A stretch of DNA of 64,000 bases from assembly GCF_001665575.1 (NCBI RefSeq), contig NZ_LZSU01000003.1, forward strand, positions 1 to 64,000, read 5' to 3'. This DNA comes from Mycobacterium sp. 852013-51886_SCH5428379 (lineage in GTDB: Bacteria; Actinomycetota; Actinomycetes; Mycobacteriales; Mycobacteriaceae). Below the pieces are notes generated by a model. That model saw only the letters and a list, made by a program, of their open reading frames with translations, was not told the origin of the DNA and ran no database searches. The position numbers were made by a program, and so were the translations under genes. Position 1 is the stretch's first letter. Each line of letters begins with the position of its first letter. Of the stretch, positions 1-9,242 are shown piece by piece.

Positions 1-301
1 ACAGCCGCCCCTCGCGCAGCGCTTGGGTGCAGCGCGGAAACTCTTCGGCGCGGCGGGCGACGGTGACCATGACCTCGGCGTTGCGGGGGGTGACGCCGGT
101 TTTCCAGGCCACCAGCGCTTCCACGGAGCGGGCGCCGGTTATTCCCCACAGCTCGTCGCGGTCGATCTCGGCGATGATGTCGATCAGCCGTCCGTCGATC
201 GCGTTGCGCTGACCGGACAGCTCGGCGAACTCCTCGAACAGCACCTCGAGGCGGTCCTTCGGGCTCGCCCGACCGACCAAAGACACTGCCGCTGAGGACA
301 T
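1..301 (-). CDS. DUF222 / 13E12-repeat family protein (N-terminal part, truncated by window edge)
   Basis: Read on the minus strand from ATG at 301, 100 codons stay open to the left edge, so only the N-terminus is present. The residues read SVEALVAWKTG followed by PRNAE and RRAEEFPRC, a pattern I recognise from the mycobacterial DUF222 (13E12 repeat) family, which usually carries a C-terminal HNH nuclease domain. That domain would lie outside the window. The role of the family is not established; many copies occur per genome. A GGTGAT sequence lies directly before the ATG. The gene is divergent from the nar regulator at 409. Confidence 0.75.
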   Translation of the reverse strand, partial: MSSAAVSLVGRASPKDRLEVLFEEFAELSGQRNAIDGRLIDIIAEIDRDELWGITGARSVEALVAWKTGVTPRNAEVMVTVARRAEEFPRCTQALREGRL

Positions 302-348
302 ATCACCATCAAAGCAGAGGGGTCCGACAAGAAGTTTCCAACTCCCGC

Positions 349-374
349 AGTTTTTCCAAAACTATTTGTATAAA
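349..374 (+). promoter_or_regulatory. Promoter with overlapping palindromic operator for the nar-leading regulator
   Basis: A perfect inverted repeat AGTTTT-tcc-AAAACT lies at 349-363, immediately followed by a -10-like TATAAA at 369-374. The expected transcription start is near 381, 28 bases before the ATG at 409. An operator in the spacer region just upstream of -10 fits repression, possibly autoregulation by the winged-helix protein encoded downstream. The repeat and hexamer are seen; the regulator assignment is inference. Confidence 0.45.
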
Positions 375-408
375 CTCGGGTTGGGCTACGTTGCGAGAAG
401 GTGAATCG

Positions 409-1071
409 ATGACCCGCACGAGAACCGATGAAGAAGCCGGCGGCCGGCGCGCCGCGGTGCTCGCCACGCTGCGTGCGGCGGACGGGCCGATGCCGATCGT
501 CGACATCGCCGACCGGCTGCGGGTACACCCGAACACCGTGCGGTTCCATCTGGACGCCCTGGTCGCCGACGGCCGGGTCGAGCGCGCCGAGGCCGAACAG
601 CGTCGCACCGGGCGACCGCCCCAGTTGTTCCGCGCGGCCCGGCAGATGGACCGGGGAGGTCCGCGCCATTACCTGTTGCTCGCCGAAATCCTCGTCGCCG
701 GCCTGGCCGGCGATCGGGACGCCGCGACCACGGCTCGCGACGCGGGCAGGGCGTGGGCCGACCGCGCGGTGCGGTCGATGCCGCCACCGTCGACGGATGC
801 TCAACCGGTCGATCGACTGGTCGATCTGCTCGACGGGCTCGGGTTCGCCCCGCAGCGCCGCCGTGCTGACGGTCAGGTACGAATCGGGTTGCGGCACTGT
901 CCTTTTCTCGAAGTGGCGACGGAGAGGTCGTCGGTCGTCTGCCCGGTCCACCTGGGCCTCATGCAGGGAGCGCTCGACGCCTGGGACGCGCCGCTGACCG
1001 TCGACCGGCTGGATCCGTTCGTCGAACCCGATCTGTGCCTGGCGCATCTGGCCGCCAAGGAGGTGGCGTGA
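409..1071 (+). CDS. Winged-helix transcriptional regulator with Cys-rich C-terminus (SufR/COG2345-like)
   Basis: A 220-aa protein. Residues about 14-72 form an ArsR/SufR-type winged helix (PIVDIADRLRVHPNTVRFHL, then a TGRPPQLFR wing). The C-terminal part has C164, C178 with PVH181, and C210, a spacing reminiscent of iron-sulfur binding regulators of the SufR type. The start at ATG 409 is preferred over TTG 391 because GAGAAGG lies 8 bases upstream. Its stop overlaps the next ATG by one base, and it leads a same-strand run into narK-narGHJI, so a role as a redox, NO or oxygen-responsive switch for nitrate respiration is a reasonable inference. A simple ArsR-like repressor without a cluster is the alternative. 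Confidence 0.7.
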   Translation: MTRTRTDEEAGGRRAAVLATLRAADGPMPIVDIADRLRVHPNTVRFHLDALVADGRVERAEAEQRRTGRPPQLFRAARQMDRGGPRHYLLLAEILVAGLAGDRDAATTARDAGRAWADRAVRSMPPPSTDAQPVDRLVDLLDGLGFAPQRRRADGQVRIGLRHCPFLEVATERSSVVCPVHLGLMQGALDAWDAPLTVDRLDPFVEPDLCLAHLAAKEVA

Positions 1072-1496
1072 TGAGCCCCGTGACAGCGATCGCGGCAGCG
1101 GCGGTCTTCGTCTGGCTCGGCATGGTGCTGGCGATCTCCTTCCTGGAGGCGCCGCTGAAGTTCCGTGCTCCCGGGGTGACGGTGCCCATCGGGCTCGGGA
1201 TCGGCCAGTTGGTGTTCCGGGCGCTCAACATCGCCGAGGTGGTGCTGGCCGGCATTGTCGTCGTCGCCGTGGCGTTCAGTCGTCCGCCGGTCAGCGTGCT
1301 CGTCGCCGTTGCGGTCGTCGTGGTGATGTTGATCGTCCAGCTCCTCGGCGTCCGACCGCGGTTGACCCGTCGCTCTCGTGCGGTGCTGGCCGGTGAGAAC
1401 GCGCCGCGGTCGCGCGCCCATCACGCCTACGTCGTCCTCGAGGTGGTCAAGGTGATCGCGCTCGTCGCGGCCGGAGTAGCCCTACTCAGCTCGTGA
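1071..1496 (+). CDS. Small integral membrane protein, function unknown
   Basis: A 141-aa hydrophobic protein with about four membrane segments (near residues 3-22, 43-62, 68-88 and 117-140) joined by short basic loops. I do not recognise a named family. ATG 1071 overlaps the stop of the regulator (TGATG), implying translational coupling, and a PPOx-type flavin protein follows 30 bases later. The context suggests an accessory part of the nitrate or redox cluster, but nothing in the sequence gives a biochemical activity. Confidence 0.7.
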   Translation: MSPVTAIAAAAVFVWLGMVLAISFLEAPLKFRAPGVTVPIGLGIGQLVFRALNIAEVVLAGIVVVAVAFSRPPVSVLVAVAVVVVMLIVQLLGVRPRLTRRSRAVLAGENAPRSRAHHAYVVLEVVKVIALVAAGVALLSS

Positions 1497-1526
1497 ACTC
1501 GCACTGCCCAACAAGGAGAAGTGAAA

Positions 1527-1964
1527 ATGACCAAGGGGCAAGACCTTTCCGTCCTCAACCGCAGGCAGTGCCTCGACCTGCTGCAGGATGCCCGGGTGGG
1601 CCGGCTCGTGTTCACCGAGGACGGTGCTCCCGCGGTGCACCCCGTCAACTTCCGGCTGTGGCATGACGATGTGGTGTTCCGGGTGGCCGGCGGTGCGAAG
1701 CTGGCGGTGGCGGGCAGTGCGGAGCTCGTGGCGTTCGAGGCCGACGAACTCGACCCCGATCACCACACCGGGTGGAGTGTCGTGGTGGTCGGCCACGCCG
1801 AGGAGATCACCGATGTCGATGAAATGGTCGAGGTGTCCGGCACATTCGTGCAACCCTGGGTGGACGGCCGCCGAGATCACTTCATTCGGATCCGGTCGGC
1901 GAAGATGACCGGTCGGCGGTTCCGCGAGCCCGGTCTACCCCACTATGGGAGCACTCCCGGCTGA
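1527..1964 (+). CDS. Pyridoxamine 5'-phosphate oxidase-like flavin-binding protein
   Basis: A 145-aa single-domain split-barrel protein. The opening (LLQDARVGRLVFTEDGAPAV then HPVNF) and the later VVVVGHAEEI strand are typical of small PPOx-like FMN or F420-binding proteins, many of which in mycobacteria are redox or hypoxia associated. ATG 1527 is chosen over GTG 1521 because AAGGAG ends 8 bases upstream of it. Substrate is unknown. It lies between the membrane protein and narK on the same strand. Confidence 0.75.
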   Translation: MTKGQDLSVLNRRQCLDLLQDARVGRLVFTEDGAPAVHPVNFRLWHDDVVFRVAGGAKLAVAGSAELVAFEADELDPDHHTGWSVVVVGHAEEITDVDEMVEVSGTFVQPWVDGRRDHFIRIRSAKMTGRRFREPGLPHYGSTPG

Positions 1965-2032
1965 CGCCCGTTTCACCGTCAAAGCTCTGAAACCGGCTGC
2001 AATATCCGGCGATTGATGCTTTGGTGGGACAC

Positions 2033-3253
2033 GTGAGCGCGTTGACGGCGCAGCACACCGAAGCACGCCGAGGACTGAACCTGGGATTGGCCACCTGGGT
2101 CTCGGCGATCAATTTCTGGGCCTGGAACATGATCGGCCCGCTGTCGACGACCTACGCCGGCGATCTGTCGTTGAGCAGCACCCAGGCCTCGATGCTCGTC
2201 GCGACGCCGATCCTGGTGGGGTCGCTCGGACGGATCGTGGTCGGACCGCTCACCGACCGCTACGGCGGGCGGGCCATGTTCATCGCGGTGACACTGGCCT
2301 CGATCGTTCCGGTACTCGCAGTCGGCGCCGCCGGAGCTGCCGGTTCGTACCCCATGCTGCTGGTCTTCGGCTTCTTCCTGGGCATCGCCGGGACCGTCTT
2401 CGCCGTCGGCATCCCCTTCGCAGGCCACTGGTATGACGCATCCAAGCGCGGATTCGCCACCGGCGTGTTCGGCATGGGCATGGTGGGCACCGCGATGTCG
2501 GCGTTCTTCACCCCGCGGTTCGTGGGCTGGTTCGGCCTGTTCACCACACACGTCATCATCGCGGTGGCGCTGGCCATGACCGCCGCCGCCTGCGTGTTCG
2601 TGATGCGCGATTCACCGCATTTCGTACCCAACCACGACGCCGTCGTCCCCAAGCTCAGGGCCGCGGCCAAACTCCGCGTGACCTGGGAGATGTCGTTCCT
2701 CTATGCGGTGGTATTCGGCGGATTCGTCGCCTTCAGCAACTATCTGCCCACCTACATCAAGAACATCTACGATTTCTCGGCCGTTGACGCAGGCGCCCGC
2801 ACCGCCGGATTCGCGCTGGCCGCCGTGTTGGCCCGCCCGGTCGGTGGTGCACTCGCCGACCGCATCGCGCCGAAATACGTCGTCCTGGTGTCGTTCGGCG
2901 GCACCGCGGCGCTGGCCGCCGTGGCGGCGCTGCAGCCACCGCCCGACCTGTGGTCGGCGGTCACCTTCATCTCCCTGGCGCTGTTCCTCGGCGTCGGCAC
3001 CGGCGGCGTGTTCGCCTGGGTCGCGCGGCGCGCGCCCGCGACGTCGGTCGGTGCCGTCACCGGGGTCGTCGCGGCGTTCGGCGGCCTGGGCGGTTACTTC
3101 CCGCCGCTGGTGATGGGGGCGACCTACAACGCGGATGAGAACCACTACACGGTGGGCCTGGGGTTGCTGGTCCTCACGGCGCTGCTCGCATTCGGCTACA
3201 CCGCACTGCGGCTGCACGCACACGAACCGCCACCGAAGGAGACCGCACCGTGA
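2033..3253 (+). CDS. narK: Nitrate/nitrite transporter NarK (NarK2-like MFS)
   Basis: About 406 aa with 12 predicted membrane segments. The motifs VSAINFWAWNMIGPLS, a first signature GRIVVGPLTDRYGGR and GFFLGIAGTVFAVGIPF match the NNP (nitrate/nitrite porter) family; nitrate import or nitrate-nitrite exchange for the cytoplasmic-facing NarG is the expected role. The start is uncertain: GTG 2033 gives a typical N-terminus, with TTG 2021 and GTG 2024 also in frame. Its stop overlaps narG by four bases (GTGA), so transport and reductase are coupled. I saw no DosR box in the 68-base gap upstream. Confidence 0.88.
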   Translation: MSALTAQHTEARRGLNLGLATWVSAINFWAWNMIGPLSTTYAGDLSLSSTQASMLVATPILVGSLGRIVVGPLTDRYGGRAMFIAVTLASIVPVLAVGAAGAAGSYPMLLVFGFFLGIAGTVFAVGIPFAGHWYDASKRGFATGVFGMGMVGTAMSAFFTPRFVGWFGLFTTHVIIAVALAMTAAACVFVMRDSPHFVPNHDAVVPKLRAAAKLRVTWEMSFLYAVVFGGFVAFSNYLPTYIKNIYDFSAVDAGARTAGFALAAVLARPVGGALADRIAPKYVVLVSFGGTAALAAVAALQPPPDLWSAVTFISLALFLGVGTGGVFAWVARRAPATSVGAVTGVVAAFGGLGGYFPPLVMGATYNADENHYTVGLGLLVLTALLAFGYTALRLHAHEPPPKETAP

Positions 3254-6200
3254 GTCAGACTCCACGCGTCGGCGGCGTTGTCGAGGAACTGCTCGAGCGC
3301 AGCGGCCGGTTCTTCACCCCGGGCGAACCGTCCGCCGACGGCAGGACGGTCACGCGCCGTGGCGGCCGGGAGGGCGATGTGTTCTACCGCGACCGGTGGA
3401 GCCACGACAAGGTCGTCCGCTCCACCCACGGCGTCAACTGCACCGGATCGTGCTCCTGGAAGGTGTACGTCAAGGACGGCATCATCACCTGGGAGACCCA
3501 GGAGACCGACTATCCGTCGGTGGGCCCCGACCGGCCCGAATACGAGCCGCGGGGCTGCCCCCGCGGTGCGGCGTTCTCCTGGTACACCTACTCGCCCACG
3601 CGGGTGCGCTACCCCTATGCGCGCGGGTTGCTGGTCGAGATGTACCGGGAGGCCAAAGCGCGACTCGGGGACCCGGTGCTGGCCTGGGCCGACATCCAGG
3701 CCGATCCCGAGCGCCGCCGCCGCTACCAGCAGGCCAGAGGTAAGGGCGGGCTGGTGCGGGTCAGCTGGTCGGAGGCATGCGAGATGATCGCCGCCGCCCA
3801 CGTGCACACCATCAAGACCTACGGCCCCGACCGGGTCGCCGGCTTCTCGCCCATCCCGGCCATGTCGATGGTCAGCCATGCGGCGGGTTCACGGTTCGTC
3901 GAGTTGATCGGCGGCGCGATGACCTCGTTCTACGACTGGTACGCCGATCTGCCGGTGGCCTCACCGCAGGTGTTCGGCGATCAGACCGACGTGCCGGAGT
4001 CCGGCGACTGGTGGGACGCCTCGTATCTGATGATGTGGGGGTCCAACGTCCCGGTGACCCGCACGCCCGATGCGCACTGGATGACCGAGGTGCGCTACCG
4101 CGGGACCAAGGTGGTCAGCGTCAGCCCCGACTACGCCGACAACACCAAATTCGCCGACGAGTGGATGCCGTGTGCAGCGGGCACCGACGGTGCGCTGGCC
4201 ATGGCGATGGGCCACGTCATCCTGTCGGAGTTCTTCGTCAAGCAGCGGATCCCGTTCTTCGTCGACTATGTGCGCCAGTACACCGACCTGCCGTTCCTGG
4301 TGAAACTCGAGCATCGCAACGGCGCCCTCGTGCCCGGAAAGATGCTCACCGCAGCCGATCTCGGCCGGCATGTGGAGAATGCGCCGTTCAAACCGGTGCT
4401 GCTCGACGGGCGCACCGGCGACGTCGCGGTCCCGCACGGTTCGCTCGGTTTCCGCTATGGCGATGACGGTGCCGGCAAGTGGAACCTCGACCTCGGCGAG
4501 ATCACCCCGGCGCTCACGGTGGCGACAGACGGCGGCGAGGTCACGGGGATCGCGCTGCCGCGGTTCGACACGATCGACGGACACGGTGAGACGCTGCAGC
4601 GCGGCGTTCCGGTGCGCCGCGTCGGGGATCACCTGGTGTGCACCGTATTCGACCTGATGCTGGCCCAGTACGGCGTAGCTCGGCCGGGGTTGCCGGGAGA
4701 CTGGCCGAAGGGTTACGACGATTTCGAGCATCCGTACACCCCGGCCTGGCAGGAGGCGATCACCGGGGTTTCGGCGAGCCAGGTCATCCGGATCGCCCGC
4801 GAATTCGCCCGCAACGCCGAGGAATCCGGCGGCCGCTCGATGATCATCATGGGCGCCGGGATCTGCCAGTGGTTCCACGGCGACGCCACGTACCGTGCGG
4901 TGCTGTCTCTGCTGCTGCTCACCGGATGCATGGGGCGTAACGGTGGCGGCTGGGCGCACTACGTGGGCCAGGAGAAATGCCGGCCGGTGACCGGCTGGGC
5001 GACCATGGCGATGGCCACGGACTGGGCGCGCCCGCCCCGGCAGATGCCCGGCACCTCGTACTGGTACGTGCACACCGATCAATGGCGCTACGACGGCTAC
5101 CGCGCCGACGCGCTGGCCAGTCCGACGGGTCGCGGCCGGTTCACCGGTAAGCACACGATGGACGTGCTGGCCGCGGCGGCCGCGATGGGCTGGATGCCGT
5201 TCTATCCACAGTTCGACCGGTCCAGCCTCGACGTCGCCGACGAGGCCCGCGCCGCCGGCCGGGAGATCCCCGACTACGTCGTCGAACAACTGGCCGCGGG
5301 CAGCCTGAAACTGGCGATCACCGATCCGGACAATCCGGCGAACTGGCCCCGGGTGCTCAACGTGTGGCGGGCCAATCTGTTGGGCTCGTCCAGCAAGGGC
5401 AATGAGTACTTCCTGCGGCACCTGCTGGGCGCGGCGTCGAACCTGCAGGCCGATCTGACACCGGAGGCGTTGCGGCCCAACGGCATCCAATGGGGCGAGG
5501 ATAAGGACATCCCGGAGGGCAAGCTCGACCTGCTGATGTCGATCGACTTCCGCATGACGTCGACGACGCTGCTCTCCGACGTGGTGTTGCCGGCGGCGAC
5601 CTGGTACGAGAAGGCCGACCTCAACACCACCGACATGCATCCGTATATCCACGCGTTCACCGCCGCGATCGATCCGCCGTGGGAGACCCGTTCGGATTTC
5701 CAGGCGTTCGGGGCGATCGCGCGGGTGTTCTCCGCGCTGGCCAAAACCCATCTGGGCACCAGAACCGATGTGGTGCTGGGTGCCCTGCAGCACGACTCCC
5801 CCGGGGCGATGGCCTATCCCGCCGGCACGGAACATGATTGGCGCAGCACCGGCGAGACGCCGATGCCGGGCAAGACGATCGGCCCCATCGCGGTGGTGGA
5901 ACGCGACTACACCGCGATCGCCGACAAGTGGGGCACCCTGGGGCCGCTGGTGGAAAAGCTGGGGGTCACGACCAAGGGCGTGACCACACATCCCGACGCC
6001 GAGGTGCGCGCACTGTCCGCGAAGTTCGGGGTCTTGAACTCCGGCCCGGCGGCGGGGCGCCCCGCGATCACCACGGCCGAGCGGATGGCCGACGTCGTCC
6101 TGGCGCTGTCGGGCACCTCCAACGGCCGGCTCGCGCTGGAGGGGTTCCGCCAGCTGGAACGGCGCACCGGCCGGCCACTGGCGCACCTGGCCGAGGGCAG

Positions 6201-6945
6201 CGAGGAACGCCGCATCACCTACGCCGACACCCAGGCCCGCCCGGTGCCGGTGATCACCAGTCCGGAATGGTCGGGCAGCGAGACCGGAGGGCGGCGGTAC
6301 GCCCCGTTCACCGTGAACATCGAAGAGCTCAAACCGTTTCACACCCTCACCGGGCGTATGCACTTCTACCTCGACCATGATTGGCTCGAGGAACTCGGCG
6401 AACAGCTGCCGATCTACCGGCCGCCGCTGGACATCCACCGCCTGTTCGGCGAACCCGAACTGGGAGATGCGGGCTCCGGGGGAGTGGGGTTGACGGTCCG
6501 GTATCTGACGCCGCACTCGAAGTGGTCGATCCACTCGGAGTATCAGGACAACCTGTTCATGCTGTCGCTGTCGCGCGGTGGGCCCACGATGTGGATGAGC
6601 CCGCGTGACGCCGCGAAGATCAACGTGCGCGACAACGACTGGGTGGAGGCGGTCAACCGCAACGGGGTCCTGGTGTGCCGGGCGATCGTCAGCCACCGGA
6701 TGCCCGACGGCGTGGTGTTCGTCTACCACGCCCAGGAGCGGGTGATCGACGTACCGCTGAGCGAGACCACCGGAAAGCGGGGTGGCATCCACAACTCGCT
6801 GACCCGGTTGCTGATCAAACCGAGCCACCTGGCCGGCGGGTACGCCCAGATGGCGTTCGCGTTCAACTATCTCGGTCCGACCGGGAACCAGCGCGACGAG
6901 GTGACGGTGGTGCGCCGCCGCGCACAGGAGGTGGTCTACCAGTGA
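3250..6945 (+). CDS. narG: Respiratory nitrate reductase alpha subunit
   Basis: A 1231-aa catalytic subunit, the normal length for actinobacterial NarG. It reduces nitrate to nitrite with a Mo-bisMGD cofactor using quinol electrons passed via NarH and NarI. The N-terminal iron-sulfur motif has H60, C64, C68 and C103 (HGVNCTGSC, then RGCPRG), the His-for-Cys ligand typical of NarG. MWGSNVPVTRTPDAHW and the C-terminal molydopterin-dinucleotide domain are present. GTG 3250 overlaps the narK stop. No break or missing motif was noticed. Confidence 0.95.
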   Translation: MSQTPRVGGVVEELLERSGRFFTPGEPSADGRTVTRRGGREGDVFYRDRWSHDKVVRSTHGVNCTGSCSWKVYVKDGIITWETQETDYPSVGPDRPEYEPRGCPRGAAFSWYTYSPTRVRYPYARGLLVEMYREAKARLGDPVLAWADIQADPERRRRYQQARGKGGLVRVSWSEACEMIAAAHVHTIKTYGPDRVAGFSPIPAMSMVSHAAGSRFVELIGGAMTSFYDWYADLPVASPQVFGDQTDVPESGDWWDASYLMMWGSNVPVTRTPDAHWMTEVRYRGTKVVSVSPDYADNTKFADEWMPCAAGTDGALAMAMGHVILSEFFVKQRIPFFVDYVRQYTDLPFLVKLEHRNGALVPGKMLTAADLGRHVENAPFKPVLLDGRTGDVAVPHGSLGFRYGDDGAGKWNLDLGEITPALTVATDGGEVTGIALPRFDTIDGHGETLQRGVPVRRVGDHLVCTVFDLMLAQYGVARPGLPGDWPKGYDDFEHPYTPAWQEAITGVSASQVIRIAREFARNAEESGGRSMIIMGAGICQWFHGDATYRAVLSLLLLTGCMGRNGGGWAHYVGQEKCRPVTGWATMAMATDWARPPRQMPGTSYWYVHTDQWRYDGYRADALASPTGRGRFTGKHTMDVLAAAAAMGWMPFYPQFDRSSLDVADEARAAGREIPDYVVEQLAAGSLKLAITDPDNPANWPRVLNVWRANLLGSSSKGNEYFLRHLLGAASNLQADLTPEALRPNGIQWGEDKDIPEGKLDLLMSIDFRMTSTTLLSDVVLPAATWYEKADLNTTDMHPYIHAFTAAIDPPWETRSDFQAFGAIARVFSALAKTHLGTRTDVVLGALQHDSPGAMAYPAGTEHDWRSTGETPMPGKTIGPIAVVERDYTAIADKWGTLGPLVEKLGVTTKGVTTHPDAEVRALSAKFGVLNSGPAAGRPAITTAERMADVVLALSGTSNGRLALEGFRQLERRTGRPLAHLAEGSEERRITYADTQARPVPVITSPEWSGSETGGRRYAPFTVNIEELKPFHTLTGRMHFYLDHDWLEELGEQLPIYRPPLDIHRLFGEPELGDAGSGGVGLTVRYLTPHSKWSIHSEYQDNLFMLSLSRGGPTMWMSPRDAAKINVRDNDWVEAVNRNGVLVCRAIVSHRMPDGVVFVYHAQERVIDVPLSETTGKRGGIHNSLTRLLIKPSHLAGGYAQMAFAFNYLGPTGNQRDEVTVVRRRAQEVVYQ

Positions 6946-8597
6946 AAGTCATGGCCCAGATGGCGATGGTGATGAACCTCGACAAGTGCATCGGGTGCCA
7001 CACCTGTTCGGTGACGTGCAAACAGGCCTGGACCAACCGCCCGGGCACCGAGTACGTGTGGTTCAACAACGTCGAAACCCGCCCGGGACAGGGATATCCA
7101 CGCACCTACGAGGACCAGGAGCGCTGGCTCGGCGGCTGGGTCCGCGACAAGCGCGGACGGCTGCGGCTGCGCGGCGGCGGACGGCTGAACAAACTGCTCA
7201 ACATCTTCTCCAATCCGAAGATGCCCAGCATCGACGACTACTACGAGCCGTGGACCTACGACTACGAGAACCTCACCAACGCGCCGCTGGGTGAGCACAT
7301 GCCCGTCGCGGCGCCGCGCAGTCTGATCAGCGGTGAGCCGATGAAGGTGGAGTGGTCGGCCAACTGGGACGACAACCTCGGGGGCTCACCGGAGATCGTG
7401 CCGGGCGACCCGGTGCTCGCCAAGGTCAGCGAGCAGGTGCGGATGGAACTCGAGCAGACGTTCATGTTCTATCTGCCCCGGATCTGCGAGCACTGCCTGA
7501 ACCCGTCGTGTGTGGCGTCGTGCCCGTCGGGGGCGATGTACAAGCGCTCCGAGGACGGCATCGTGCTCGTCGACCAGGACCGCTGCCGCGGCTGGCGGAT
7601 GTGTGTGTCGGGCTGCCCGTACAAGAAGGTGTACTTCAACCACAAAACCGGCAAGGCCGAGAAGTGCACGCTGTGCTATCCGCGGATCGAGGTCGGGTTG
7701 CCGACCGTGTGCTCGGAGACGTGTGTGGGCCGGCTGCGTTATCTGGGTTTGGTGCTCTACGACATGGATCGGGTGCTGGCTGCGGCGTCGGTCGAGGACG
7801 ACAGGGACCTCTACGAGGCACACAAGTCGATCCTGCTCGATCCGCACGATCCCGAGGTGATCGCCGGGGCGCGTGCCGAGGGCATCTCCGACGAGTGGAT
7901 CGAGGCCGCGCAACGCTCCCCGATCTACGCGCTGATCCACACCTATCAGGTGGCGCTGCCGCTGCATCCGGAGTACCGCACCGTGCCGATGGTCTGGTAC
8001 ATCCCGCCGCTGTCGCCGGTGGTCGACGCGGTCAGCCGCGACGGACACGACGGCGAGGACTTCGGCAACCTGTTCGGCGCGCTGGAGGCGCTGCGTATCC
8101 CGATCGAGTATCTCGCCGGACTGTTCACCGCGGGCGACACCGCAGTCGTCGACAAGGTGTTGCGCCGGTTGGCCGCGATGCGCTCCTACATGCGGGACAT
8201 CAACCTCGGCCGCGAGACCCAGCCGCACATCCCGGAGGCGGTCGGGATGACCGAGGAGCAGATGTACAACATGTACCGCCTGCTGGCGCTGGCCAAGTAC
8301 GACGAGCGCTACGTCATCCCCACCGCGTACGCCGAGGTCGAGCCGTGGTCGATGGAGGAGCCGGGGTGCTCGTTGTCGTTCGAGGGCGGGCCCGGGATGT
8401 ACGACTCGGGGCCGTTCGGGGAGGCCAGCGGGCAGCCGGTGCCGGTGGCTGTGGAGACCTTCCACGCATTGCAGCACCGGCAGACCTCCGAGGGGATCGC
8501 CGCCAACGAGAGCCGCCCGTCGCGGGTCAACCTGCTGAACTGGGACGGCCGCGGCAGCCCGGAGGGGATCTTCCCGGAGAACGGTGATCGGCGATGA
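6942..8597 (+). CDS. narH: Respiratory nitrate reductase beta subunit
   Basis: A 551-aa electron-transfer subunit carrying four iron-sulfur clusters. Four cysteine groups are visible: C16-C19-C22-C26, then CEHCLNPSCVASCP, CRGWRMCVSGCP (Trp in place of one Cys, as in the 3Fe-4S site of NarH) and CTLCYP with CSETC. The GTG at 6942 is chosen because AGGAGG lies 10 bases upstream and it overlaps the narG stop by four bases; ATG 6951 would leave the Shine-Dalgarno too far away. Confidence 0.95.
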   Translation: MKVMAQMAMVMNLDKCIGCHTCSVTCKQAWTNRPGTEYVWFNNVETRPGQGYPRTYEDQERWLGGWVRDKRGRLRLRGGGRLNKLLNIFSNPKMPSIDDYYEPWTYDYENLTNAPLGEHMPVAAPRSLISGEPMKVEWSANWDDNLGGSPEIVPGDPVLAKVSEQVRMELEQTFMFYLPRICEHCLNPSCVASCPSGAMYKRSEDGIVLVDQDRCRGWRMCVSGCPYKKVYFNHKTGKAEKCTLCYPRIEVGLPTVCSETCVGRLRYLGLVLYDMDRVLAAASVEDDRDLYEAHKSILLDPHDPEVIAGARAEGISDEWIEAAQRSPIYALIHTYQVALPLHPEYRTVPMVWYIPPLSPVVDAVSRDGHDGEDFGNLFGALEALRIPIEYLAGLFTAGDTAVVDKVLRRLAAMRSYMRDINLGRETQPHIPEAVGMTEEQMYNMYRLLALAKYDERYVIPTAYAEVEPWSMEEPGCSLSFEGGPGMYDSGPFGEASGQPVPVAVETFHALQHRQTSEGIAANESRPSRVNLLNWDGRGSPEGIFPENGDRR

Positions 8598-9241
8598 AAC
8601 TGCTGCGCAGGCGCACCGCGCCCGACCTCGACCAGCGGCTGGCGTGGCAGTGCGCGTCGCTGCTGCTGGCCTATCCCGACGAGGGCCGGCTCGACACCGC
8701 CGAACAGCTGTTGGCGCAGCTCGACAGCCCTGCGGCCGAACACCTTTCACGGACCGCGACCGCGCTGCGCGCGGTGGACCCGCTGCGGGCCGCGCAGGAC
8801 TACGTCGCCACGTTCGATCTGCGCCGCCGCGCCACGATGTACCTGACCTACTGGACCGCCGGCGACACCCGCAACCGTGGTGCGGCGATGCTGTCCTTCG
8901 CGCAGGTGTACCGCGACGCGGGGGTGACTCCACCGGTCGACGAGGCGCCCGACCACCTGCCCGTGGTGCTGGAGTTCGCCGCGACCGTCGACCCCGAGTC
9001 GGGGTTGCGGCTGCTCGCCGCACACCGGGTGCCGATCGATGTGCTGCACCAGGCGCTTTCGGAACGGTCGTCGCCCTACGCCCATACCATCGCGGCGGTA
9101 CTCATGACGCTGCCCGCCGCCACCGAAGCCGACGCCCGCCTGGCCCGCACCTTGACCGCTGATGGGCCGCCGGCCGAAGCCGTTGGCCTGCAACCGTTCA
9201 CGCTGACGGTTCCGCCCCGACGGGCCGAGGGAGGCAGCTGA
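8594..9241 (+). CDS. narJ: Nitrate reductase assembly chaperone
   Basis: A 215-aa TorD/NarJ-family chaperone that inserts the molybdenum cofactor into apo-NarG and is not part of the mature enzyme. The alpha-helical N-terminal section, LDQRLAWQCASLLLAYPDE and RRRATMYLTYWTAGDTRNRG match the family. ATG 8594 overlaps the narH stop by four bases. Confidence 0.92.
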   Translation: MKLLRRRTAPDLDQRLAWQCASLLLAYPDEGRLDTAEQLLAQLDSPAAEHLSRTATALRAVDPLRAAQDYVATFDLRRRATMYLTYWTAGDTRNRGAAMLSFAQVYRDAGVTPPVDEAPDHLPVVLEFAATVDPESGLRLLAAHRVPIDVLHQALSERSSPYAHTIAAVLMTLPAATEADARLARTLTADGPPAEAVGLQPFTLTVPPRRAEGGS

Positions 9242-9242
9242 G

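Noticed and set aside
1965..2032. DosR box before narK
   Set aside because: narK2 is DosR-controlled in M. tuberculosis, so I looked for a GGGACT...GTCCC-type palindrome, but none is present.
3961..6828. A 955-codon open frame antisense to narG
   Set aside because: It is a high-GC mirror frame of a clearly coding gene, rich in Arg/His/Gly, with no recognisable domain or ribosome site.
7386..9023. A 545-codon antisense frame over narH/narJ
   Set aside because: Same shadow effect; composition is Arg/Ala/Pro-rich and no domain is visible.
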